Below the pieces are notes generated by a model, which saw only the letters and a program-made list of their open reading frames with translations, ran no database searches and was not told where the DNA came from. 64,000 nucleotides of DNA, from NCBI GenBank assembly GCA_963754535.1, contig CAVWGG010000004.1:62001-126000 (forward strand). Direction: 5' to 3'. Source of the stretch: RPQJ01 sp963754535 (GTDB lineage Bacteria > Pseudomonadota > Gammaproteobacteria > Steroidobacterales > Steroidobacteraceae). Of the stretch, positions 8,649-19,200 are shown one piece after another. How positions within the stretch are numbered: position 1 is the stretch's first letter; each line of letters opens with the position of its first letter. The translations under genes were made by a program, and so were the position numbers.

Positions 8649-10052
8649 ATGCTCGCCGTCGAAATCAACGACTCCGGCTTGCTGCTCGCGCGAATGGGTG
8701 CGGACGGCGTGCCCGTGGTCGCCGGCGACGAGAGCCCCGGGTTCGCGTTGCTGCACGAAGGCCGCGTGCACGTCGGCGCCGAAGCCGCACGACGTCACCG
8801 CGTCGCTCCGCTGCACGCGCAAAACCGGTTCTGGCAGGCGCTCGGCCTCGATCCGCTGCCCTGGTCGACCCGCGGCTTCGCCACGGCGGCGGACCTCGCG
8901 CATGCGCATCTTGCAGCGGTGCTGGAGCCGGGCGTGCGCGCAGGCGATCGCGAATTGCTGCTCGCCGTGCCGTCCGGTTACACGCGCGAGCAGCTCGGAC
9001 TGCTGGTCGGGATTGCGAACGAATGCGGCGTCGTCGTGCGCGGCCTGGTCGATGCCGGGCTCGCCGCGGCGTCGACGGTTGCGCCTTCGCCGTGCATGCT
9101 GCATCTCGACCTGCAGCTGCACCAGGTTGCCGCGACGCTGCTCGAGACGTCGCGCGCCGACGGCACGCTGCGTCGCACGCGCTACGAACTGTTGCCCGGT
9201 GCGGGCCAGCTTGCGTTCCGGCAGGCGGTTGCCGCGACGGTTGCGACGACTTTCGTCCGTGAAACCCGCTTCGATCCGCTGCACCAGGCAGCGACGGAAC
9301 AACGCCTGCACGACCTGTTGCCGGCCTGGTTGCAGGCGCTTGCCAGTGCCGACGAGACGGAAGCCGAGATCGAATTCGGCGCGACGGCTTACTGCATCCG
9401 CCTTTCGCGCGCGCAGGTCGTCGACGCCGTCGAGGCGCTCACGACCGAGGTCCTGCGCCTGGTGCAGTCCACGCGTCCGCCGGGTGCACTGATGCACCTG
9501 TGCTTCTCGCCGCGCATCGCCGCCATTCCCGGCCTCGTGGCACGGCTCACGAGCCTGCGCGATTGCGTGATGGTCGAACTCGCGCCAGGGGCTGCCGCGA
9601 CGGGTGCGCTGCAGTCCGCGGCTGCCATCGTCCGCTCGGCCGATGCGATCACGCTCGTGCACCGCCTGCCGCTTGCCGGTGCCGCGGTCGCTGACGACCC
9701 GGCCCAGCAGTCAGCCGCTGTGCCCGCCGAAGCCATTCCGACGCATGTGCTGTTCAACGGTCGCGCCTGGCCGATCTCGGCGACGCCATTGACGCTGGGA
9801 TGGTCCGTCGGCGCGGGCGTCCGCGCGTTGACATTGCCGGCGGGGATCGCCGGCGTCTCCCGTTCGCATTGCACCCTGGAACACCGCGATGGCCAGTCCG
9901 TCGTTTCCGACCACAGCACCTACGGCACGTTCGTCAATGACGAGCGCGTCGGCGGCCACGTTGCGCTGAAAGTCGGTGACGTGTTGCGGCTCGGCGCACC
10001 AGGCGTTGCGCTCGAACTGATCCGCGTGCTGCCGGACCATGGCGCGTCGTAG
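8649..10052 (+). CDS. Hsp70/actin-fold ATPase-like protein fused to a C-terminal FHA domain
   Basis: A 467-residue cytoplasmic protein. The ATG at 8649 is 17 bp after the channel gene and is preferred to far-upstream in-frame starts inside that gene. Residues 1-330 resemble a divergent Hsp70 nucleotide-binding domain: a phosphate-1-like start (LAVEINDSGLLLAR), VPSGYTREQLGLLVGIANECG with VDAGLAAAS matching the Hsp70 VPA...EPTAAAL region, and a second phosphate-like strand (LHLDLQLHQVAATLLE) in which the usual glycines are missing, so ATP hydrolysis is doubtful. Residues about 385-467 are an FHA domain (GVSRSHCTLEH, DHSTYGTFVNDERV), a phosphothreonine reader. It probably links the operon's kinase to the channel or vWA subunits. 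Confidence 0.8.
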   Translation: MLAVEINDSGLLLARMGADGVPVVAGDESPGFALLHEGRVHVGAEAARRHRVAPLHAQNRFWQALGLDPLPWSTRGFATAADLAHAHLAAVLEPGVRAGDRELLLAVPSGYTREQLGLLVGIANECGVVVRGLVDAGLAAASTVAPSPCMLHLDLQLHQVAATLLETSRADGTLRRTRYELLPGAGQLAFRQAVAATVATTFVRETRFDPLHQAATEQRLHDLLPAWLQALASADETEAEIEFGATAYCIRLSRAQVVDAVEALTTEVLRLVQSTRPPGALMHLCFSPRIAAIPGLVARLTSLRDCVMVELAPGAAATGALQSAAAIVRSADAITLVHRLPLAGAAVADDPAQQSAAVPAEAIPTHVLFNGRAWPISATPLTLGWSVGAGVRALTLPAGIAGVSRSHCTLEHRDGQSVVSDHSTYGTFVNDERVGGHVALKVGDVLRLGAPGVALELIRVLPDHGAS

Positions 10053-11139
10053 AAAAAAGTTCGACATCTTCAGCATGTCCTTCCTGGACACGATCTGCTG
10101 CGCGTTCGGCGCGATCGTGCTCCTGTACATGATCCTGAATGCCCAGGGCAACAAGGCCTTCAAGGCCCACGACTCGGAGCTGCGCGCCGAGGTGAGCAAG
10201 CTCGAGGAGGAGGTGCTGCAGGGCTATGCCGACCTCGTCGTGCTGCGCAACAGCATGAAGACGACGACGACCGAGGCTGAGCGTGCCGAGGGCCTGTCCG
10301 ACCGCGTGCTGCAGGAAACGGAGAAGACCAGGGAGCAGCTCGCCGACGCGGACAAGACGACGATCTCGCGCCGGGAAGCGATCGAGAAGCTCAAGGCCGA
10401 CCTGAAGCAGATCGACGAGGAGCGAAGGCGGCTCGTCGCAGGCACGCCGGACCCTGGCAAACCGGGCAACCGGGTGAAAGGATTCGTCGGCACCGGCGAT
10501 CGCCAGTACCTGAGCGGCCTCAAGCTCGGCGGCGAGCGCATCGTCATCCTCGTCGACGTCTCGGCGAGCATGCTGGACGAAACGGTGGTCAACGTGATCC
10601 GGCTGCGCAACATGTCGGAGACGCGCCGGCTGATGTCGGAGAAGTGGCGTCGCACCGTTGCCACTGTCGACTGGCTCACCACGCAGATCCCGCCGAAGTC
10701 GAAATTCCAGGTGCTCGCGTTCAACGTCAAGGCGTGGCCGGTCGTGCCCAACAGCACAGGACGCTGGCTCGACGGCAGCGATGCACAGGCGCTGACCGAC
10801 GTCGTCGTGAACCTGCGGCGCACGGTGCCCACCGACGGCACCAGTCTCGAGAATGCGTTTGCGCTGATGAACACGCTGAGTCCAGCGCCCGACAATGTCT
10901 TCATCGTCACCGACGGCCTGCCGACACAAGGCGCAACGCCCCCGGCGATCCGCAAGACGATCGACGGCGACGGGCGGCTCAAGCTGTTCGAGCGCGCGCT
11001 GGGCAAGTATCCCAACCGGATCCCGGCCAACGTGATCCTGATGCCGATGGAGGGCGACCCGGCGGCACCGGGGGCTTTCTGGGCGCTGGCGCGCCGCACC
11101 AACGGCTCGTTCCTGATGCCTGCGAAGGACTGGCCATGA
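10039..11139 (+). CDS. Membrane-anchored von Willebrand factor A protein, first paralogue
   Basis: A 366-residue protein starting 14 bp inside the preceding gene. A basic N-terminus leads to one transmembrane helix whose start is FSMSFLDTICCAFGAIVLL, with Asp17 at the membrane edge. Residues about 40-133 are a charged coiled coil, and residues 165-360 are a vWA domain with a MIDAS-like DVSASM and a later TDG. The placement of Asp before a single helix matches the ExbD/TolR pattern, so the protein may sit in the adjacent channel and present its vWA domain to the periplasm. The downstream gene is a paralogue sharing the same membrane segment. Confidence 0.85.
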   Translation: MARRRKKFDIFSMSFLDTICCAFGAIVLLYMILNAQGNKAFKAHDSELRAEVSKLEEEVLQGYADLVVLRNSMKTTTTEAERAEGLSDRVLQETEKTREQLADADKTTISRREAIEKLKADLKQIDEERRRLVAGTPDPGKPGNRVKGFVGTGDRQYLSGLKLGGERIVILVDVSASMLDETVVNVIRLRNMSETRRLMSEKWRRTVATVDWLTTQIPPKSKFQVLAFNVKAWPVVPNSTGRWLDGSDAQALTDVVVNLRRTVPTDGTSLENAFALMNTLSPAPDNVFIVTDGLPTQGATPPAIRKTIDGDGRLKLFERALGKYPNRIPANVILMPMEGDPAAPGAFWALARRTNGSFLMPAKDWP

Positions 11140-12143
11140 ACCGGCGCCGCGCCCGCGATTTCGAAGTCTTCAGCATGTCGTTCCTCGACACGATCTGCTG
11201 CGCCTTCGGCGCCATCATCCTGCTGTTCATGCTGAGCAAGTTCGGCGAGCCCGCTGCGCTCGAGAAGTCGCGGCTCGATCTCGAGGGACGGTTGCTCAAG
11301 CTGCAGGAGGAGCGCTACGACATCCGCGGCCAGACCGAGATCCTCAATCGCGACCTCACGGAGCGCGAGCGGCAGCTGTCGGAAGTGAAGCAGAAGCTCG
11401 CGCGGCTGCGTGGGGACCTGAGCGACGTCAAGGGCAAGTACAAGGCGAGCGACCAGGACGCCGAGGTGGCGAACAAGCTGCAGGGCCAGCTGGTCTCGGC
11501 GCAGCAGCAGCTCACCGAGGAGATGAAGAAGGTGCTCGGCGCGCAATATCGCCGCGCCCCCCAGGATGCCGTCGCCGGCTTACCGGTCGACAGCGAGTAC
11601 ATCATCTTCATCATCGATACGTCGGGGTCGATGGCCAACTACGCGTGGCCGCTGATGCTGCGCAAGATGCAGGAAGTGCTCGACGCCTACCCGCAGGTGA
11701 AGGGCTGGCAGGTCATGAGCGACGAGGGTACCTACATGTACCCGTCGTACCGGGGTCGCTGGCTGCCAGACACGCCCGCGCAGCGCAAACTCGTGCTCGA
11801 CCGGCTGCGCGACTGGTTTCCGTTCAGCAATTCGAGCCCGGTCGAAGGCATCGTCGAGGCGATCCAGACGTATTACAGCTCCGGCCGGCGCATCAGCCTG
11901 TACGTGCTCGGCGACGAATTCACCGGGTCCTCGGTGGACTCGGTCGTGCGGACAGTCGACTTGATCAATCGCCAGGATCGCACCGGCCAGCGACGGGTCC
12001 GGATCCATGCGCTCGCATTCCCGGTCCGACCGGACGCGCCGCAGTTCACCAGCGTGCGCTTCGCAACCCTGATGCGCGTGCTCTGCGCGCGCAATGGCGG
12101 CACGTTCGTCGGCCTGAACGAGCCTGCCAGTTACCGGCGGTGA
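11136..12143 (+). CDS. Membrane-anchored von Willebrand factor A protein, second paralogue
   Basis: A 335-residue protein starting at an ATGA overlap with the first paralogue. It repeats the N-terminal architecture: Arg-rich start, FSMSFLDTICCAFGAIILL helix with Asp18, and a coiled coil at about 40-135. The vWA domain (from about 155) has a complete-looking MIDAS start, DTSGSM. The two paralogues are almost identical through the helix but diverge in the vWA domain, suggesting a heterodimeric anchor with different ligands. Both probably come from a local duplication. Confidence 0.85.
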   Translation: MNRRRARDFEVFSMSFLDTICCAFGAIILLFMLSKFGEPAALEKSRLDLEGRLLKLQEERYDIRGQTEILNRDLTERERQLSEVKQKLARLRGDLSDVKGKYKASDQDAEVANKLQGQLVSAQQQLTEEMKKVLGAQYRRAPQDAVAGLPVDSEYIIFIIDTSGSMANYAWPLMLRKMQEVLDAYPQVKGWQVMSDEGTYMYPSYRGRWLPDTPAQRKLVLDRLRDWFPFSNSSPVEGIVEAIQTYYSSGRRISLYVLGDEFTGSSVDSVVRTVDLINRQDRTGQRRVRIHALAFPVRPDAPQFTSVRFATLMRVLCARNGGTFVGLNEPASYRR

Positions 12144-12160
12144 GGTGTATCTTGGCGCGC

Positions 12161-12862
12161 ATGCATAGCCTCTGTTCATCGCGCTCCGGCGCGCGCGCAT
12201 TGCGGTCGCTGCGCAGCCCGTTTGCGGCGCTGGTGCTCGCGTTGCTCGCCGCTTGCGCGCCCACGAAGTTCGAGACCCAGTCCGACATTCCGCAGCCGCT
12301 GATCGAAAAGATTCCGATCGTGATCGGCGTGCACATGCCGCTCGAATTCACCAGCAAGGTGTACGAGGAAAAGCGCGCAGGGGGCGGCGGCGAGTACAGC
12401 ATCGGCCTCGGCAAGGCGCAGTCGGCGGGATTCATGCGGGTGCTGAACGCAATGTTCAATCGCGTGGTTCCCGTCGCTTCACCACAGGACGGTGCTGCGA
12501 CCGATCCGGAAATCCGCGGCGTGCTGCAGCCGGTGCTCGAGGACTACGCGTTCGTGACGCCGGGCGACTCCGGCACGCAGTCGTACGCGGCGAGCCTGCG
12601 GTACACGATCCGGCTCTACTCGCCGCAGGGTGAGCTGGCCGAAAGCTGGACGTTCACGGGGTACGGTTCGCAGCCCGCGAGCCAGTTCCCGGGCAAGGGC
12701 GACGAGGCGCTGGCCATGGCGACGCGGCTCGCGATGCGTGACGCCGGCGCGAAGCTGGCGGCCGAATTCCGCGAGCAGGCCATCGCGCGTGGATTGCTGC
12801 CCTCGGCACAACCCGTGACGCCGCGGGAGGTGGAACTGCCTCCGCCCCCGCCGCGCAACTAG
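12161..12862 (+). CDS. Lipoprotein of the envelope operon
   Basis: A 233-residue protein with a lipoprotein signal (LVLALLAACAP, Cys near residue 29). The ATG at 12161 is given; a TTG at 12152 in the same frame lies 6 bp after GAGG and would add three residues, so the exact start is open. The mature part is a mixed alpha/beta domain (residues 45-215) with a Gly-rich loop (EKRAGGGGEYSIG) and a Pro-rich end. It resembles the small outer-membrane lipoproteins that accompany Tol/Exb-like machines, but no family is recognised. It closes the operon; the next gene is convergent 15 bp downstream. Confidence 0.75.
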   Translation: MHSLCSSRSGARALRSLRSPFAALVLALLAACAPTKFETQSDIPQPLIEKIPIVIGVHMPLEFTSKVYEEKRAGGGGEYSIGLGKAQSAGFMRVLNAMFNRVVPVASPQDGAATDPEIRGVLQPVLEDYAFVTPGDSGTQSYAASLRYTIRLYSPQGELAESWTFTGYGSQPASQFPGKGDEALAMATRLAMRDAGAKLAAEFREQAIARGLLPSAQPVTPREVELPPPPPRN

Positions 12863-12877
12863 CGGTCGAGTCATTCG

Positions 12878-14410
12878 CTAGGACTTTTCGCCTTGTGGCT
12901 GCGTCGGCGGATCGGCGGGCTTGGCTGCCGGAGGTGGCAACAGCAGGATCCACGGCTGGTTGAACTGCACACCCGGTGTCGCCGCGGGCTCGCCGTTCTC
13001 GAACCGTGGCCGGTAGCGCGCCGTGCTCTTGACGGACCACGCGGTCTTCTCGCCGCGCTTCACGTCGCCCGAATCGTCGAGCACCTCGAGTGCGTCCGGC
13101 CGCCCCTGCGTATCGACCGTGAACTCGACCAGCACGTTGCGAACCTCCACCTCGGTGGGCGGGCGCTCCGCGTACCGGTTCCAGCGGTCGGGCCGGATCA
13201 TGTGCAGCAGGACGGGTTTGCCGAAGACCACTTCGGTGTAGCTCTTGCCGTTGAACTTCTCGGTCAGTTGCGCAGCCGCACGCCACGCCTGCTGGTAGTG
13301 CGGGCGCGCCCGCTCCGGCTGGTTGCGCAACTGGTACCAGTCGCCGAGCTGGGTCCGGACGTTCAGGACCTGCACCGGCGCAGGCTGCGCTGCCTGGTCG
13401 GTGATGTCCGCTGCGCGCAGCAGCGCCCGCTCGCCTTCGGTCGCCATCATGCCCGGCGAATATCCGGACGGGACCATCGCAGCGGAGTCATGAAACATGC
13501 TCGCGCGTTCTTCGTCCGGAGTCGTGAGCGGTTGCGCGGCCGGGTCCAGCAGCTGCAGCCGGTTGCAGGTGCCGAGCGCAAGCAGCGGTCCGACGAGACG
13601 CGGTGAGTTCGGCCCCTCGGCAGCCTCGACGATCCCGATCGCTTCCTTGAGCGTGCGCCGCGACTGGTCGTAGGCGCCGATACTCGCGTACCAGCGTCCG
13701 ATGTCCTCGAGCGTCGGCGCGAGCTTCACGCTGGTCGAGCCGTATTCGCGCGTCGCGATCCGCAGCAGGTATTTCTGCGCCTGCAGCGCGTCCTGGTAAC
13801 GGCCGAGTTCGGTCAGCGAGTCGATGTACTTCTGGACCAGCGGCACCTGCCGCGTCGTGAGCAGGCCCTCGTGGCGGCGCTTGAGCGCGATGGCCTGGTC
13901 GAAGCTCTTCACGGCGAGGTCGTGCCGGTTGCCGTCGTGATAGGCCGAAGCGAGGCCGGCATAGGCTCGCGCGAGCCGCTCGTGCAGCGGTCGGCCCGAA
14001 CTCTCGATCAGCTTGATCACCCGCAGGTACGTGGTCTCGGCTCCCACGTAGTCCTCCGCCAGGTTCTGGACCATCCCCAGGTTCATCAGCGCAACCTGCA
14101 CGTCCTCGGCGGTGGGGGTGGCCGCCTGCGTCTCCGCGAGTTGCAGTACGCGCTCGGCATGTGGCACGGCCTCCGCGTAGCGTCCGGCGTCGAACTCGGT
14201 GCGGAAGCTCGTGTAGGCGTCGGTTGCGCTTGCGGTCGCCGCGTTGCCCGCGTCGCTGGCCGGAAGCGTCGCAACCGGTGCCTCGGGAGCAGGGGTGCCG
14301 GACTGCGCGAACGACGTGCCTGCAACCGCGAGACCGGCAAACGCGGTCACGACGAACCATTGGCGCCGCGCGCTGGACCGGGACACCACGATGTGGAGAC
14401 GGGCACTCAC
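12878..14410 (-). CDS. Periplasmic TPR protein with TonB-like C-terminal domain
   Basis: A 510-residue exported protein. An N-terminal hydrophobic segment (about 18-35, ending GTSFAQS) is a signal peptide. Residues 65-390 are tetratricopeptide-type helices (AVPHAERVLQLAETQ, ALMNLGMVQNLAEDYVGAETTYLRV-like pairs). The C-terminal 100 residues contain EVRNVLVEFTVDTQGRPDAL and a TARYRPRFENGEP-like strand, matching the TonB C-terminal fold. With no transmembrane anchor left after signal cleavage it is not a standard TonB; such proteins are usually soluble periplasmic scaffolds. It converges on the envelope operon. Confidence 0.75.
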   Translation of the reverse strand: MSARLHIVVSRSSARRQWFVVTAFAGLAVAGTSFAQSGTPAPEAPVATLPASDAGNAATASATDAYTSFRTEFDAGRYAEAVPHAERVLQLAETQAATPTAEDVQVALMNLGMVQNLAEDYVGAETTYLRVIKLIESSGRPLHERLARAYAGLASAYHDGNRHDLAVKSFDQAIALKRRHEGLLTTRQVPLVQKYIDSLTELGRYQDALQAQKYLLRIATREYGSTSVKLAPTLEDIGRWYASIGAYDQSRRTLKEAIGIVEAAEGPNSPRLVGPLLALGTCNRLQLLDPAAQPLTTPDEERASMFHDSAAMVPSGYSPGMMATEGERALLRAADITDQAAQPAPVQVLNVRTQLGDWYQLRNQPERARPHYQQAWRAAAQLTEKFNGKSYTEVVFGKPVLLHMIRPDRWNRYAERPPTEVEVRNVLVEFTVDTQGRPDALEVLDDSGDVKRGEKTAWSVKSTARYRPRFENGEPAATPGVQFNQPWILLLPPPAAKPADPPTQPQGEKS

Positions 14411-14449
14411 GGCCCGAGACTGACACGCGCGCGGCGCAGCTTCAATCGG

Positions 14450-15502
14450 TCAACGGCGCTGGAACAGGTAATGCGAGACGATCCATTCCTCGCCGCCGCG
14501 GTAGCCCCAGAGTTCGGCGCAGGACATGAAGAAGACGCGCCAGTACACCCACCACTTGCGGGCGTCGGCCTTGCCGTAGGTGGACTCGAACAGCGGCAGG
14601 ATCGAGGCACGGGCCCGGTCCATGTTGGTCAGCCAGGCTTCGGCCGTCTTCTGGTAGTGCCGGCCTGGAACGTGCCAGTGCTCGCGCAGCTGGAGGTCGG
14701 ACTGGAAGTACAGCAGCAGGTCGTCGCTCGGCATGATGCCGCCGGTGAAAAAGTACTTCGACATCCAGTCGCCCGGCCCGTCGCCGGAGCCCGTGACCTC
14801 GAACGGGTAGGCCAGCTCCTTGTGCGTGAAGATGTGCACGAACAAAGTCGCCTCCGGCCGCATCCAGCCGGCGATGCGCCCCAGCAGCGTCTCGTAATTG
14901 CGCATGTGCTCGAACATCTCGACCGAGACCACGCGGTCGAAGCGCCGGCCGGCCGGAAAGTCGAGCACGTTCGCGTCGCAGGTGATCACTTCGACGTTGC
15001 GGAGCCCGCGCTCCGCGGCGCGCGCGTCGATGAATTCCTTCTGCGTGCGCGAATTTGAAACGGCGGTGATGCGCGCGTTGGGATAATGCGCCGCCATCCA
15101 CAGCGTGAGCGAGCCCCAGCCGCAGCCGAGTTCGAGGATGTCTTCGCCATCGCGCAGCCGGGCGCGCTCGCAGGTGAGGCCCAGCATCGCGGCCTCGGCT
15201 TCGTCCAGGCTCGTGACGCCGGCGCGGTAGTAGCACGACGAATACTTGAGGTGCCGGCCGAGCACTTGTTCGAAGAACGCGGTCGGCACTTCGTAGTGCT
15301 GCTCGTTGGCCTCGCGCGTGGCGATCGCGACGGGGCTCTCGCGCAGCCGCTCGACCAGCCGCATCAGGCTGGCCTGCTGCGCCTCGACGTCGCCCTTGCG
15401 TTCGTCACGCAGGCGCTCGGCCAGCAGCCGGCGAATGCCGAAACGGATCACGGCATCGGGCAACAGGTCCCGCTCGAGCAGGCGCAGCGACAGCGAAGGC
15501 AT
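14450..15502 (-). CDS. Cyclopropane-fatty-acyl-phospholipid synthase family methyltransferase
   Basis: A 350-residue SAM-dependent enzyme. The SAM-binding motif ELGCGWGS is at about 124-131, preceded by the family segment HYEVPTAFFEQVLG and YSSCYY, and followed by VEMFEHMRNYE and the FFTGGIMPS loop. These are hallmarks of the family that adds a methylene bridge to unsaturated acyl chains of membrane phospholipids. It is a little shorter than E. coli Cfa (382 residues) because the N-terminal lipid-binding domain is reduced, as in the Cfa2-like group, so the exact substrate is uncertain. Confidence 0.88.
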   Translation of the reverse strand: MPSLSLRLLERDLLPDAVIRFGIRRLLAERLRDERKGDVEAQQASLMRLVERLRESPVAIATREANEQHYEVPTAFFEQVLGRHLKYSSCYYRAGVTSLDEAEAAMLGLTCERARLRDGEDILELGCGWGSLTLWMAAHYPNARITAVSNSRTQKEFIDARAAERGLRNVEVITCDANVLDFPAGRRFDRVVSVEMFEHMRNYETLLGRIAGWMRPEATLFVHIFTHKELAYPFEVTGSGDGPGDWMSKYFFTGGIMPSDDLLLYFQSDLQLREHWHVPGRHYQKTAEAWLTNMDRARASILPLFESTYGKADARKWWVYWRVFFMSCAELWGYRGGEEWIVSHYLFQRR

Positions 15503-15585
15503 GGGTGGGTCTCTCAGCGCCGCGGGCGGGCGATTCTGCCGTTCATCCCGGTCGATTCGACGGGTGCCGTGGCGCGGATTCGACT

Positions 15586-16404
15586 TCAGTCGCGGGCGTA
15601 GAGCGCGAAGCTGCCGTAACCGACGACCCGCTGGCTGTCCCCGGCCGTGTCGCCCGAGGTCCGGCGGTCCAGCAGTTGCACCTCGAGGCCGCGGCGACGC
15701 GCCACTTCCATCAGCCCATTGATGCTGTCGGCCCCGCAGGCCTGCGCTTCGGTCAGGTCGCTGCGTCGCTCGACGATGCGCATTGCGGTCTGCTGGTCGA
15801 GCGCCTGGGCCTCGACGTGGGTGTGGTGGTGGCTGAGGTCCGAACTGACCATGACGAGTGTCTCCGGGCCGCCCCAGACGGCGTCGAGCGCGCGACCGAC
15901 CTGCTCGGGCGGCGCAAGCCCCACCGCGATCGGCAGCAGGTCGAAGTCCCTCAGCACGGACTGCAGGAAGGGCAACTGCACCTCGAGCGAATGCTCGAGC
16001 GCGTGCGGCGCGTCCGCAATGCCCGCGAGTCCGAGTTCCCGCAGGTGCCGGCGGCCTTCGTCATTGATGCGCACCTGGCCGAACGGTGTCGCGAAATAGT
16101 CGCACGAGGGCATGGCCAGGCCGTGCATCTTGACGCGATGGCTCGGGCCCAGCAGCACCACGTGACGGATCCCGGCGGCCGCATCGCCTTCGAGTGTTCG
16201 GTACGCCGAGGCTGCCACGGCACCGGAATAGGCATAACCCGCGTGCGGCACCACCAGTGCCTTTGGCAGGCGACCCGCCGTCGTGCCGCCGCTGCCGAGC
16301 AGCGTCCGCAGCGCGCAACGGAGGCCTTCGGCTTCCTTGGGGTAATACAGCCCCGCCGCGGACGAGGGTCGCACGCCGCCTGATTCTTTGCCCGGAGCAA
16401 GCAT
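15586..16404 (-). CDS. amrB: MEMO-family protein (AmmeMemoRadiSam system protein B)
   Basis: A 272-residue protein of the MEMO1 family. VVPHAGYAYSGAVAA, LLGPSHRV, ALEHSLEVQLPFLQ and VSSDLSHHHTHVEA give the conserved His and Asp residues around the presumed metal site. In many genomes it neighbours an AMMECR1-domain protein and a radical-SAM enzyme; neither is in this window, where it stands alone between a fatty-acid-modifying enzyme and NAD synthetase. The biochemical role of the family in bacteria is not settled. Confidence 0.88.
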   Translation of the reverse strand: MLAPGKESGGVRPSSAAGLYYPKEAEGLRCALRTLLGSGGTTAGRLPKALVVPHAGYAYSGAVAASAYRTLEGDAAAGIRHVVLLGPSHRVKMHGLAMPSCDYFATPFGQVRINDEGRRHLRELGLAGIADAPHALEHSLEVQLPFLQSVLRDFDLLPIAVGLAPPEQVGRALDAVWGGPETLVMVSSDLSHHHTHVEAQALDQQTAMRIVERRSDLTEAQACGADSINGLMEVARRRGLEVQLLDRRTSGDTAGDSQRVVGYGSFALYARD

Positions 16405-16545
16405 TTCGACCCTCTGCGCGCATTGCGCGCCGTGGGTGACTATCTCGCCCCGGTCCGCTCGTCACCAATCGTAGGAATACGCATCCTGTCCGGGGGCAAT
16501 TCCTACAACGATGCCGTACATGTGCGCTTGCGGGCCAAGTGATCC

Positions 16546-18675
<2,130 letters not shown>

Positions 18676-18809
18676 GCAGGAGTCTCTTCCGGTCAGGTCG
18701 AAAGTGTCGGCTTCCCTTTCGGGGCGGGCAAGTGCGATTCTGCGACCCGGGTCGCAGCGGCCGAGCTGCCGGCGTGGCTAGTGTTCCCTCCAGTCTGCAA
18801 GGAACTGTC

Positions 18810-19184
18810 GTGACCACCTCTTTCTTCGACCGAGCCAAGGGCATGTTTTCGCGGGACGAGCCTGTCGCCGCCGACAAGGCGTCCAAGCCCGTGGCGAAGA
18901 AAATGACGCAGACGTTTCATGCCGTGAGTATCCAGCCCGGCCGTCTTTGCTGCCACGAGGCGCGCGCACTGCAGGGCCAGCGCTTTCTGTCGCGCGAAGC
19001 CCCGACCCTGCCGCTCAGGAACTGCACGTGCGAAAACTGCACGTGCCTCTACCAGCACTATGATGACCGCCGCGCCGGACCTCGCCGTGCGCGCGACATG
19101 GGCGTGGCGCTCGACGGTTGGATCGATGTCGACAAGCGTGTCGAATCCGGCCGCGGACGCCGCAAGACCGACAAGACCGGCTGA
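18810..19184 (+). CDS. Small cysteine-rich protein of unknown function
   Basis: A 124-residue protein. A GTG at 18810 with AAGGA 6 bp upstream sets the start. The N-terminus is a charged helix (SFFDRAKGMFSRDE). A compact cysteine set follows: RLCCHEARAL then NCTCENCTCLYQHY, six cysteines in all, next to a Tyr-Asp-Asp-Arg-Arg segment and a Lys/Arg-rich tail. This arrangement suggests metal or Fe-S binding, or a disulfide-bonded cytoplasmic fold. No signal peptide is visible. It lies between nadE (divergent) and the GloC-like gene (convergent), without an evident partner. Confidence 0.7.
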   Translation: MTTSFFDRAKGMFSRDEPVAADKASKPVAKKMTQTFHAVSIQPGRLCCHEARALQGQRFLSREAPTLPLRNCTCENCTCLYQHYDDRRAGPRRARDMGVALDGWIDVDKRVESGRGRRKTDKTG

Positions 19185-19200
19185 CGGCGCGGACCGCGCC

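Noticed and set aside
3..12862. Type VI secretion or Zorya defence cluster
   Set aside because: No TssB/C, TssM, VgrG or ClpV genes are present, and there is no ZorB-type OmpA protein, nuclease or helicase; only the channel protein is shared in fold.
15586..16404. Complete AmmeMemoRadiSam system
   Set aside because: Only the MEMO-family component is present; no AMMECR1 or radical-SAM gene is in the window.
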